Shown here: positions 1-8,478 of the stretch, in pieces
How the letters are laid out: every line of letters begins with the position of its first letter
How positions within the stretch are numbered: position 1 is the first letter of the stretch
DNA from: Kaistella sp.
GTDB taxonomy: Bacteria; Bacteroidota; Bacteroidia; Flavobacteriales; Weeksellaceae
Reading direction: 5' to 3'
DNA: 64,000 nt
Assembly: GCA_019459085.1 (NCBI GenBank)
Contig: JAIBEW010000004.1
Span: 1 to 64,000 of the forward strand
Program-made: the position numbers and the translations under genes
Notes under the pieces: generated by a model
Database searches by the model: none
The model's input: only the letters and a program-made list of their open reading frames with translations
Told to the model about the DNA's origin: nothing

Positions 1-60
1 GTGGCCTTCCGCCCCGCAAAACAAATCCTCACCGCGCTTAACACAGCTATTTTAAAAAAT

Positions 61-94
61 AAAAAAAAAAAAACGCGGCTCTTTTCGGAGCCGC
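61..94 (-). terminator. Terminator of the T9SS cargo gene
   Basis: A 7-bp GC-rich stem (75-81 with 88-94) is followed on the minus strand by a run of 13 T. It lies about 20 nt past the stop codon at 115. The first 56 bases of the window show nothing recognisable. Confidence 0.85.
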
Positions 95-114
95 TTCCCT
101 TTAAATTATTCAGC

Positions 115-1041
115 CTATTTCTTAAGGATTTTCTGAGAAACCGGAGTTCCCTCTACCATTCCTGTAACAATGTACATTCCGTTCTGTAAATCAGATACGT
201 TCAGGTTTTTGTTTGCAGAAACCGAAGCAGATTTCACAACCTGTCCGTTCATGTTATACACTTTTACGTCAGATTTTGCTCCGAAGTTGATCTCGTCGTT
301 TACCATGGTGTTTCTAACGAAGTTAGAGTTAAGGTTAGAAACGTCTGAAACACCAAGAACTGCTGTTGGAGCGAAAGTGGTCACGATTACATTATCAATG
401 GTGACATTTCCGGTGCTCGTTCCTTGTCTTAAAGCGACAGATGCAATAGTGGGTGTTGTATTTGTTCCGGTTGCATTAGTCAACAAAGGCTGTGAACCAA
501 TAAGCAAAGTTGCAGTCTGAGTCATGGCAATATTATTCACAATATAAGAAACAACCACATTGGTAGCAGTACCATAAGGAATTTCTACTGTAGAATAAGT
601 AGGTGTTACTGTTCCACCACTGTTATTAAGAACGCCCAAAATATAGCCCGTTGTTCCTGACTTTACATATACTCTTGCAGGCAATGATGTTACCGGGGTT
701 CCAGCTGTTCCTCCCAAAGACATAAAGTAATCCCCTGTAGTGGAAAGACCAGTGCTGTTTAAGACATTAACAGTTGCAGAATAAGTTACCTGATTAATCA
801 ATGTTGGAGATAAAGTATAAACATTAGCCAAAGCCTTGTTTACGTCTTCAGTATTTCCCGATACCAAATTCGCGACACCTGCGGCCGCCTGTAGTTGTCC
901 TGGGGTTGTCCCACTGTGAGTAACCCACCCGTTTGCATTCAAAGCACCCGTGTAATTAAAGAGATCAGTAGCTTCTACTGTTTGTGCATAAGCTCCAAGC
1001 GAAAGCATTGAAACTGCAATTAAAGAATAAAGTTTTTTCAT
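115..1041 (-). CDS. Secreted protein with T9SS type A C-terminal sorting domain
   Basis: This 308-residue protein starts with a clear signal peptide (MKKLYSLIAVSMLSLGAYAQ). Residues about 25-225 are rich in Thr, Ser, Gly, Asn and Val and look like a beta-sandwich module; I do not recognise its ligand. The last 75 or so residues have the type A sorting-domain pattern: VKVYNMNGQVV, then DLQNGMYIV, ending in a Lys pair after a short hydrophobic strand. Such domains carry proteins across the outer membrane by the PorSS/T9SS machinery and are then removed. It is monocistronic, with its own terminator. The sorting domain is secure; the job of the mature protein is unknown. Confidence 0.85.
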   Translation of the reverse strand: MKKLYSLIAVSMLSLGAYAQTVEATDLFNYTGALNANGWVTHSGTTPGQLQAAAGVANLVSGNTEDVNKALANVYTLSPTLINQVTYSATVNVLNSTGLSTTGDYFMSLGGTAGTPVTSLPARVYVKSGTTGYILGVLNNSGGTVTPTYSTVEIPYGTATNVVVSYIVNNIAMTQTATLLIGSQPLLTNATGTNTTPTIASVALRQGTSTGNVTIDNVIVTTFAPTAVLGVSDVSNLNSNFVRNTMVNDEINFGAKSDVKVYNMNGQVVKSASVSANKNLNVSDLQNGMYIVTGMVEGTPVSQKILKK

Positions 1042-1196
1042 TTGAATAGGTTTTAATTGTTAATATTTAGTGTTGCGAAATTACAATTTTATGATGAAAC
1101 TAAAAATTTCTTATTTTAATTTTATGTTAAGTTACAGCTCACAATTTCAGACCGATATTTTCGTTACTTTTACACAAAGCTTTGGCGGGGATTCTG

Positions 1197-4100
1197 GTGA
1201 AAAAACTATTTCTATTTTTGGCGTTCTGTTTTGGGTTAAATTCATTTAACGCGCAAATCTTCACCTGGAAAAATCCGAACCTTCCCGAAGACAGCATCAA
1301 AAAAGATTCCATTCTTGCTTCAAAGATAGAACAGGATGTTTTCACTAAAGATACGCTTGATTTCATTAAAACCCAAAACCGTATGGTGGTAGATGAGGCG
1401 GTGCTGATGAAAAACAGCCGTTCCACTTATCTAGGCGACCTTAATTCGAAAGGTTCCATCATCCGCGGAATTACGTTTGGAAACAGCCAGGGTTCCTCGG
1501 TTCAGAGTTCGATGGATCTTCAGATTTCCGGAAAACTTTCAAAAGATGTCTCGGTTCTGGCCAGTATTTCCGATCATAATTTGCCCATTCAGGCCGACGG
1601 GTATACCCAGACCCTTGAAGAATTTGATAAAATCTACATGCAGCTTAATCTTAAAGATCACTCCATTCTCAGAGCCGGTCATATTGATCTGGTCGATGAA
1701 AAAACATATTTCGGGCGTTATCAAAGGAGAAGCATGGGTCTGGAATTCGAGACGAAGCTTGGAAAAGAGAACAAAACTTTTGCAGATCTTTCCCTGGGAA
1801 TTGCAAGAAGCGAATTCCACCGCGTGAGATTTCAGGGTGTTGAAGGCAATCAGGGGCCTTACCGGCTGAACGGAAAGAACGGCGAGCAGTTCATCACCAT
1901 TATTTCCGGCTCCGAACAGGTCTTCATCGACGGGATTCTGATGACAAGAGGCGAAAACCAGGACTATGTCATCAACTACAACACCGGGGAAATTACTTTT
2001 ACAAGCTTCCGGCCTATCTTCCAGCAGAACTTCATTACGATTTCTTATAATTACACGAACCGAAATTATTCCCGCTATTTGGTAACAGGCGGCGTGCAGC
2101 ATGAAAGGGAAAAACTGCGCGTCGGCATCAATTGGTTTCTAGAAAACGACAATAAAAACGCACCGCTCGCCTTAAACCTCAGCAAAGAAGACGAACAGAT
2201 CCTGGCTGATGCAGGAAACAATCCCGATCTGATGTATGCGCCTTCCGGAGTGGTGACGGAATATGATGTAAATAAAATCCTGTATCAACTGATCCAGAAT
2301 CCAAGTGGGAATTACTATGAATTTTCTGCAGATGAGACCTTAACGCTTTATCAGGTGGCTTTTACGTATTTCGGGACCAGCCGCGGAGATTATATTCTGA
2401 AACAGACGACAAACAACGGACGGGTTTTCGAATATGTCGGCTTTAATATGGGTGAGTATAAGGCAGTTCGTAAGCTGCCTTCGCCGCAGAAATCGCAGGT
2501 TTTGTCCTTTAATTCAGAATATCTGCTGAAGGACGGTAAAATAGGAACCGATTTTTCCTTCAGCAACTACGATGTGAATTTATTTTCTTCTCAGGACTCG
2601 AATGAAAACACCGGATATGCCGGAAGGGTTTTCGGCCGCAAAACCTTTACAAAGAACGACTGGAAAGGAACACCAAGCTTCGAATATCAGCACATCAGCA
2701 GCCGTTTTCACATTCTGGACCGCATCAATGATGTGGAATTCTCGCGCGACTTCAATCTGCAGCAGGAATTCAACCAGAAAACGCAGGACCGGTTTATCTT
2801 CAGCTTCCTGAACCAATGGAAAAACCAGTCGTTCCTGAATTATACCTTAAATTATCTCGATGAAAAAGATTCTTACAAAGGCATTAAAAATGACCTGAAC
2901 CTTTTTATGATCAAAGGCAAGTTCAGCAATAAAGCCAACTTATCTTATCTTGATACGAAAGCCACGTTTCAGAACACAAAATTCATCCGAGCCAATGCTT
3001 CTACGGAATATTTACAGAAAAAAGGAAGCTGGACGGTCGGCGGCCTCATGGAACACAATGAGAAATATTTCAACGAAACGCAACAGCTGGATGTGACGAG
3101 TTTCAGCTGGAAAGAAGCTTTTCTTCAGAAAAAAATCGGTGATTCCGCAAGAACGAAACTGTTGACCAAAATCTATTACCGCGACAACGATTCGGTGCGC
3201 GACAACCGTTTGAGCGACATGAACCGCATCCTCGGATTCATGGCCGAAAGCCAGATCATTAAAACAGAAAAAACCACGCTGAATGCCCTGGTTCATTACC
3301 GAAAATTCTATTATCAGAACCAGTTGCTTTCGGAAAACCTGAACAATGATTTCGTGGTTGGAAACATTCTCTATCATCAACAGCTTTTCCGGAACGGAAT
3401 GCGTCTTCAGGCTTTTTATGAACTCGGAAACGGCCAGGAAGCGCAGCGGGAATTCCAGTATATTAAAGTGACCGACGCGCAGGGAATTTATAAATGGACC
3501 GATTATAACGGCGACGGTGTTCAGCAGCTCGATGAATTTGAAATTGCCGAATATGCCGATCTCGCTCAATACATCAGGATTTACACGAACACCGTGAATT
3601 ACATTCCGTCGAATAAAAACAAACTTCAGGTGGCTTTGTTTGTGAATCCGTCGCTGATTCTCAACTCCGAAAACCAGTTTCTGAAGCGGTGGAACTTCAA
3701 CCTTTCCCTGAATGCACAGAACTCATTCTTTAAAAAAGACAGAGTCCTTATCCTGAATCCTTTCGAAAAAAACGAAGAACAGATCCTGAAAAACCAGAAC
3801 TTCCTGGCTTCTGCGCAGTTTAATCCGACCGACAAATCGGGCTGGAACGGGAATTACCGTTTTGTGTCGAACGATAACCTCATCAATGCCAATTTCAGTA
3901 TCGAAGAGCGAAACAATACTTCCAATTACCTGAATATCGGCTACTGGTTCAGCAAAGATTTCCGCGCCGACTGGGAAAACTCGGTACAGAATATCCGGAA
4001 CTCTTCCCAACTCTTCGATTCCAGAGATTATACTTTGAATAATTTTGAAACGCAGCCAAAGGCGACTTACAAATTCACTGATGCGATTCAGTCGGAACTT

Positions 4101-4427
4101 TCTGCCGCGTACCGCGAAAAAGACCGGTTAGACGGCGAAGAACACCTCAAAACCATTGACCTTACCGGAACGCTGCAGTGGGAAAGGAAAAAAACATCGA
4201 TCCGTGCCAACTTTTCCTTCATCAATAATGATTTTACCGGCAATAATTTTTCGATTGTAGGAAATCAGATGCTCGACGGTTTGAAACCCGGGAAAAACCA
4301 GGTCTGGAGTCTGTTTTTTCAGCAGACGCTGAACTCATTTATTCAGCTGAATATCAATTACGAAGGCAGAAATTCCGGCGACCGCACGATTCATATCGGA
4401 AGCATGCAGGTGAAGGCGAGTTTTTAG
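1197..4427 (+). CDS. Large outer-membrane beta-barrel protein with a SprA-like segment
   Basis: I place the start at the GTG at 1197, because it gives a proper signal peptide (MKKLFLFLAFCFGLNSFNAQ); an upstream in-frame TTG at 1182 would add five unlikely residues. The mature protein of about 1055 residues has alternating aromatic and polar strands throughout and ends in Phe, as outer-membrane barrels do. Around residues 240-280 there is a segment with GSEQVFIDG, TRGENQDYVINYNTGEI and ITISYNY, a pattern also found in the gliding/T9SS protein SprA and in uncharacterised Bacteroidota barrel proteins. It is far shorter than SprA (about 2,300 residues), so it is not SprA itself. Cargo or partner unknown. 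Confidence 0.7.
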   Translation: MKKLFLFLAFCFGLNSFNAQIFTWKNPNLPEDSIKKDSILASKIEQDVFTKDTLDFIKTQNRMVVDEAVLMKNSRSTYLGDLNSKGSIIRGITFGNSQGSSVQSSMDLQISGKLSKDVSVLASISDHNLPIQADGYTQTLEEFDKIYMQLNLKDHSILRAGHIDLVDEKTYFGRYQRRSMGLEFETKLGKENKTFADLSLGIARSEFHRVRFQGVEGNQGPYRLNGKNGEQFITIISGSEQVFIDGILMTRGENQDYVINYNTGEITFTSFRPIFQQNFITISYNYTNRNYSRYLVTGGVQHEREKLRVGINWFLENDNKNAPLALNLSKEDEQILADAGNNPDLMYAPSGVVTEYDVNKILYQLIQNPSGNYYEFSADETLTLYQVAFTYFGTSRGDYILKQTTNNGRVFEYVGFNMGEYKAVRKLPSPQKSQVLSFNSEYLLKDGKIGTDFSFSNYDVNLFSSQDSNENTGYAGRVFGRKTFTKNDWKGTPSFEYQHISSRFHILDRINDVEFSRDFNLQQEFNQKTQDRFIFSFLNQWKNQSFLNYTLNYLDEKDSYKGIKNDLNLFMIKGKFSNKANLSYLDTKATFQNTKFIRANASTEYLQKKGSWTVGGLMEHNEKYFNETQQLDVTSFSWKEAFLQKKIGDSARTKLLTKIYYRDNDSVRDNRLSDMNRILGFMAESQIIKTEKTTLNALVHYRKFYYQNQLLSENLNNDFVVGNILYHQQLFRNGMRLQAFYELGNGQEAQREFQYIKVTDAQGIYKWTDYNGDGVQQLDEFEIAEYADLAQYIRIYTNTVNYIPSNKNKLQVALFVNPSLILNSENQFLKRWNFNLSLNAQNSFFKKDRVLILNPFEKNEEQILKNQNFLASAQFNPTDKSGWNGNYRFVSNDNLINANFSIEERNNTSNYLNIGYWFSKDFRADWENSVQNIRNSSQLFDSRDYTLNNFETQPKATYKFTDAIQSELSAAYREKDRLDGEEHLKTIDLTGTLQWERKKTSIRANFSFINNDFTGNNFSIVGNQMLDGLKPGKNQVWSLFFQQTLNSFIQLNINYEGRNSGDRTIHIGSMQVKASF

Positions 4428-4465
4428 GAGGAGTTGAGGCGTTAAGTTGTGGAGGTGTTAAGGCG
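4426..4465 (+). repeat. 8-nt tandem array upstream of S23-type gene
   Basis: Five consecutive 8-nt units all end in G, for example TTGAGGCG, then TTAAGTTG, and later TTAAGGCG. The first unit overlaps the TAG stop codon of the barrel gene (4425-4427). The array is the reverse complement in kind of the one on the other side of the small gene that follows. Confidence 0.65.
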
Positions 4466-4501
4466 TGTAAAAAATGAGGTATTAACTTAACACGAGATAT
4501 T

Positions 4502-4873
4502 ATGCATACTTATTCATTTGAAAAACTGGAGGTTTGGCAAAATGCGAGAGTTTTGGTGAAAGAAATTTATATCGTCAGCAGAAGTTTTCCCGAACAGGAG
4601 AAATTTGGCATTACCAATCAACTCAGAAGATCTGCTACAAGCATCGCGGCAAATATTGCTGAAGGAGTTACACGAAATACCGTAAAAGAAAAATCGAGAT
4701 TCATCAATATCGCATACAGCACCACCATTGAAGTTATCAATTTTCTCATTTTAGCCCGCGATTTAGAATTTATAACGGCGGAAGAATATATTCAGTTAAG
4801 AGAAAAAACAGAAAAAATCACGAACCAACTTAATGCTTTTTACAACTCCCTCCAAAAACAACTCCCCGGTTAA
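4502..4873 (+). CDS. Four-helix bundle protein, S23/IVS-protein family
   Basis: This 123-residue protein belongs to the family first seen encoded in 23S rRNA intervening sequences. The family core is visible: VWQNARVLVKEIY, FPEQEKFGITNQLRRSA, SIAANIAEG and ARDLEFI, spread over four predicted helices. Family members form pentameric bundles, and relatives serve as accessory proteins (Avd) of diversity-generating retroelements, but no reverse transcriptase or variable repeat lies nearby. The gene sits alone between a barrel gene and dusB and is bracketed by 8-nt repeat arrays in opposite orientation. A second member is at 53874-54227, about 35 percent alike by eye. Molecular role unknown. Confidence 0.9.
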   Translation: MHTYSFEKLEVWQNARVLVKEIYIVSRSFPEQEKFGITNQLRRSATSIAANIAEGVTRNTVKEKSRFINIAYSTTIEVINFLILARDLEFITAEEYIQLREKTEKITNQLNAFYNSLQKQLPG

Positions 4874-4897
4874 CGACTCATCAATTGTACGCCTAAT

Positions 4898-4945
4898 AAC
4901 TTAACGACTGTACAACTCCACAACTCCACAACTTTACATCTCCAC
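4898..4945 (+). repeat. 8-nt tandem array downstream of S23-type gene
   Basis: Six consecutive 8-nt units follow the pattern NACTNNAC; AACTCCAC occurs twice in a row, flanked by AACTTAAC and ATCTCCAC. More degenerate units may extend the array back to the stop codon at 4873 (CGACTCAT, CGCCTAAT). The units are complementary in sense to those at 4426-4465. Confidence 0.7.
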
Positions 4946-4963
4946 CACTTCCCGGAATTTCCG

Positions 4964-4971
4964 TAATTTTG
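4964..4971 (+). promoter_or_regulatory. -7 box of dusB promoter
   Basis: TAATTTTG is a perfect match to the Bacteroidota -7 consensus TAnnTTTG. It ends only 5 nt before the dusB ATG, so transcription probably starts at or next to the start codon. Confidence 0.7.
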
Positions 4972-4976
4972 CACCC

Positions 4977-5969
4977 ATGATTAAAATCGGTAATATAGAA
5001 CTCCCGGATTTCCCTTTGCTTTTGGCGCCAATGGAAGATGTTTCGGATCCGCCTTTCCGCCGTCTCTGCAAAATGCACGGCGCAGATATGATGTATTCTG
5101 AATTCATCTCCTCTGAAGGTTTGATTCGCGATGCCATGAAAAGCCTGAAAAAACTGGATATTTTCGATTACGAAAGACCGGTCGGAATCCAGATTTTTGG
5201 AGGCGATGAAGAAGCGATGGCGCTTTCAGCCAAAATTGTGGAAACCGTGAATCCCGATCTGGTGGACATTAATTTTGGTTGTCCGGTGAAAAAAGTGGTC
5301 TGCAAAGGAGCCGGAGCCGGCGTTTTAAAAGATATCGACCTCATGATCCGGCTGACGAAAGCTGTTGTAAATTCCACACATTTGCCTGTGACCGTAAAAA
5401 CACGTCTTGGTTGGGACACCGAAACCATCAACATTATGGAAGTGGCCGAAAGACTTCAGGAGACTGGCATCAAAGCCTTAACCATCCACGCCAGAACGCG
5501 CTCCCAAATGTACAAAGGTGAAGCAGACTGGGATTATATCTCAAAAGTAAAAAATAATCCGAATATTGAAATTCCTATTTTCGGAAACGGTGATGTGGAT
5601 TCTGCCGAAAAAGCATTGGAATACAGAACAAAATACGACTGCGACGGTATAATGATCGGCCGCGGCGCGATTGGTTATCCATGGATTTTCAATGAAATCA
5701 AACATTTTTTTGCAACGGGCGAACATTTGCCTGAGCCCACCATTGAAGACCGACTTCTGGCGGTTCGGCAGCACGCGGAATGGAGTACCGAATGGAAAGG
5801 TGAAAGACTGGGTTTGATTGAAATGCGTCAGCATTACAGTAATTATTTCCGCGGAATTCCGCATTTTAAGGATTTCCGAAGAAAATTTCTGGAAGTTTTT
5901 ACGCTGGAAGAAATGGATGGCGTGATTGCGGAGGCCAGCAACTTTTATAAGGAACATCAGTTTTCATAA
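4977..5969 (+). CDS. dusB: tRNA-dihydrouridine synthase
   Basis: This 330-residue FMN enzyme reduces uridine to dihydrouridine in the D-loop of tRNA using NADPH. The TIM-barrel opening APMEDVSDPPFR, the motif DINFGCPVKK followed by VCKGAGAG with the catalytic Cys109, and the phosphate-binding IGRGAIGYPW near residue 230 are all present. The C-terminal helical domain that binds tRNA is complete. Length and motifs fit the DusB branch. The start is fixed by the -7 box 5 nt upstream. It is a single-gene unit ending in a strong shared terminator. Confidence 0.95.
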   Translation: MIKIGNIELPDFPLLLAPMEDVSDPPFRRLCKMHGADMMYSEFISSEGLIRDAMKSLKKLDIFDYERPVGIQIFGGDEEAMALSAKIVETVNPDLVDINFGCPVKKVVCKGAGAGVLKDIDLMIRLTKAVVNSTHLPVTVKTRLGWDTETINIMEVAERLQETGIKALTIHARTRSQMYKGEADWDYISKVKNNPNIEIPIFGNGDVDSAEKALEYRTKYDCDGIMIGRGAIGYPWIFNEIKHFFATGEHLPEPTIEDRLLAVRQHAEWSTEWKGERLGLIEMRQHYSNYFRGIPHFKDFRRKFLEVFTLEEMDGVIAEASNFYKEHQFS

Positions 5970-5971
5970 AT

Positions 5972-6001
5972 AAAAAACCACGTTCAGCAACGTGGTTTTT
6001 C
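5972..6001. terminator. Bidirectional terminator between dusB and the ALDH gene
   Basis: A stem of AACCACG with CGTGGTT (5976-5982 and 5991-5997) is flanked by A and T runs on both sides. It serves the two convergent genes dusB and the aldehyde dehydrogenase. Confidence 0.9.
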
Positions 6002-6019
6002 AATTTATTATCTTAAAAT

Positions 6020-8425
6020 TTAAGCTCCGTACGGAATCCAAATGTTCTTAATTTCTGTAGCGTGACGAAGAAAAACTTCGCCTTCACCCTGAGCAACATC
6101 CAGCCAGTTCCGGTATTTTCCGAAATTCACCCAAGAACGTTTCATCGAATCGGTTGAGAGAATTTCAATGTTTTTACTGCCTTCTTTCGAGCCGAAATAC
6201 CAGATTCCGTCTACATTGTAATGTTTTGCCAGTTCTTTTGCCAGTTCTTCTTTCGGACCGGTGACAATATTCACCGTTCCGCCCGGAACATCAGAGGTTT
6301 CCAAGATCTGATAAAAATCCGTCGCCGAAAAAGGATGCTTTTCTGAAGGAATCACCACCACTTTATTGCCCGTCGCAATTGCCGGAATTACCGTAGAAAT
6401 AAATCCTAAAAGCGGGTTTTCATCCGGACAGATGATTCCCATCACGCCGACCGCTTCCGGCATCGCCAAGGTGACCATACGCTGAACGGTGGAATGTGCA
6501 GCGCCGTCGTATTTATCGGCATAAGCAGCATACGTGTAAATCCTTTCGATTGATTTTTCCACTTCTTCCTGCGCTGATTCCAGACTTTGGTTCGTCATTT
6601 CCACGATTCTCTCCGCAAATTCTTCTGCACGAATGGCCAAATTTTCAGCGATATAATACAGCACCTGAGCTCTCGCATGACCGGTCATTCCGCCCCAGGA
6701 TTTTTCGGCATGGGCTGCTTCAACGGCATTCCTGATGTCTTTTCGGTTTCCTTCGGACACTTCACCGATGTATTCACCAAAAGCATTCATAATTTCAGTG
6801 CTGTAACCGCCATCCGGTCTCGCCTGTTTCCCGCCGATGTACATTTTCGTCGTTCTGTCGATGTCGGCTAAGCTGTTTTTATCTCTTTTATTCCGTTTGC
6901 TGTCGGAATTTGATTTTTTAACCTTCTGAAGAATAGGTTCAGACGAAAATTCATCTTCCATTTTCGGTTTTATGTATTCATACAAACCTTCTTTCCCGCC
7001 TTCCCTACCGAAACCGGATTCGCGGTAACCGCCAAATCCGGAAGCAGCATCGAACTGGTTCGTACAGTTGATCCAGACACTTCCTGCTTTTACTTTTGGC
7101 GCAATATCAAGCGCAAGGTTAATATTTTCGGTCCAGATGCTTGCCGCCAATCCGTATCGGGAATTGTTTGCCAAAGCCACGGCTTCGTTATGCGAACGGA
7201 ACGTCATCGCCACGAGAACAGGCCCGAAAATTTCTTCCTGCGCAATCGTGGAACTTGTAGAAACATCGGTAAATAAAGTCGGCGGATAGAACCAACCATT
7301 TTTGGGTACCGCATTTTTAGTCTGATACATCGCACATCCTTCTTTCACGCCCAATTTTACCATTTCATCAATGGTTTTAAACTGTTCTTTGGAAACGATG
7401 GCACCCATGTCAACGGTTTTATCCAGAGGATCGCCCAGTCTGAGGGTTTCCATTCTTGCTCTTAATTTTTTATAAAATTTCTCAGCAACACTTTCCTGCA
7501 CGAGAAGCCGCGAACCTGCACAGCACACCTGACCCTGATTGAACCAGATCGCATCGACGATTCCTTCCACTGCTGAATCAAGATCAGCATCTTCAAAAAC
7601 GATGAACGGTGATTTTCCGCCCAGTTCGAGTGATATTTTTTTGCCTGAACCGGCAATCTGCCTTCTTAAAATCTTACCAACATCCGTAGAACCGGTAAAA
7701 GCTACTTTCTGAATATCCTGATGCCCCACTAAAGCAGCACCGGCAACAGAACCGCGACCGGTAATGATGTTCACAACGCCTTTCGGAAGTCCGACTTTTT
7801 CACAGATTTCTGCGAAGAGCAAAGCCGTAAGCGAAGTGAGTTCTGCAGGTTTCAGCACGACGGTATTTCCCATCGCCAAAGCCGGGGCCACTTTCCAGGA
7901 AAGCATCATTAAAGGGAAATTCCACGGCACAATCTGTGCGATGACACCGACTTCCTTATAATCTCTGAATTCGGTTTCCATGAGTTTTGCCCAGCCTGCG
8001 TGATGGTAAAAATGTCTTGCGACAATCGGAATGTCGATATCACGTGTTTCGCGGATCGGTTTTCCGTTGTCCAAAGTTTCCAGAACTGCAAAAAGACGGG
8101 AGTTTTTCTGAATCTGTCTCGCTATTGCGTACAGATATTTCGCCCGCTCAAAACCGCTGAGTCCTGACCATTCCGCCAGTGCTTTGTTCGCGGCTTTCAC
8201 CGCTTTGTCAACATCTTTTTCATCCGCTTCAGCGATTTTAGCCAAAAATTCTTTGTTGGATGGGTTGTGCGTATCGGCATATTTTTTGGAATTCGGTTTT
8301 ACCCATTCTCCGCCGATAAAAAGGTCAAAACTTCTTTGATGATTTTCTAAAAATTCAACCGCGGGAGCAGCTGTTTCAGGAGCAGGACCGTAAACCATGG
8401 TGTCGTATATTTCTTTGATTTCCAT
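6020..8425 (-). CDS. Double-domain aldehyde dehydrogenase, ALDH16-like
   Basis: At 801 residues this is about 300 longer than a normal aldehyde dehydrogenase. Residues 30-490 form a complete enzyme: PWNFP at 168-172, the general base Glu267 in LELGG, and the nucleophile Cys301 in QGQVCCAG. After a basic linker (about 500-520), residues 525-801 repeat the Rossmann-like half of an ALDH fold (MYIGGKQ, AVGVMGIICP, PGGTVNIVTG), but the sequence ends where the active-site half would begin, so no second Cys or Glu pair exists. This is the architecture of ALDH16, known from vertebrates and some bacteria. It follows deoC by 53 bp, so the likely substrate is acetaldehyde from deoxyribose-5-phosphate cleavage, oxidised to acetate with NAD; the substrate is inferred. 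Confidence 0.85.
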   Translation of the reverse strand: MEIKEIYDTMVYGPAPETAAPAVEFLENHQRSFDLFIGGEWVKPNSKKYADTHNPSNKEFLAKIAEADEKDVDKAVKAANKALAEWSGLSGFERAKYLYAIARQIQKNSRLFAVLETLDNGKPIRETRDIDIPIVARHFYHHAGWAKLMETEFRDYKEVGVIAQIVPWNFPLMMLSWKVAPALAMGNTVVLKPAELTSLTALLFAEICEKVGLPKGVVNIITGRGSVAGAALVGHQDIQKVAFTGSTDVGKILRRQIAGSGKKISLELGGKSPFIVFEDADLDSAVEGIVDAIWFNQGQVCCAGSRLLVQESVAEKFYKKLRARMETLRLGDPLDKTVDMGAIVSKEQFKTIDEMVKLGVKEGCAMYQTKNAVPKNGWFYPPTLFTDVSTSSTIAQEEIFGPVLVAMTFRSHNEAVALANNSRYGLAASIWTENINLALDIAPKVKAGSVWINCTNQFDAASGFGGYRESGFGREGGKEGLYEYIKPKMEDEFSSEPILQKVKKSNSDSKRNKRDKNSLADIDRTTKMYIGGKQARPDGGYSTEIMNAFGEYIGEVSEGNRKDIRNAVEAAHAEKSWGGMTGHARAQVLYYIAENLAIRAEEFAERIVEMTNQSLESAQEEVEKSIERIYTYAAYADKYDGAAHSTVQRMVTLAMPEAVGVMGIICPDENPLLGFISTVIPAIATGNKVVVIPSEKHPFSATDFYQILETSDVPGGTVNIVTGPKEELAKELAKHYNVDGIWYFGSKEGSKNIEILSTDSMKRSWVNFGKYRNWLDVAQGEGEVFLRHATEIKNIWIPYGA

Positions 8426-8478
8426 TTTTGATGTGATTGATGAGTTGTTGTGATAATTTGACTGTTCAAATTAAAAAA

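Noticed and set aside
1-189. Open frame of 62 codons on the plus strand at the window edge
   Set aside because: It is antisense to the end and terminator of the T9SS cargo gene, is rich in Lys from the A run, and has no family likeness.
4502-4873. Diversity-generating retroelement accessory gene (Avd)
   Set aside because: The fold is related, but there is no reverse transcriptase, template repeat or variable repeat near either copy.
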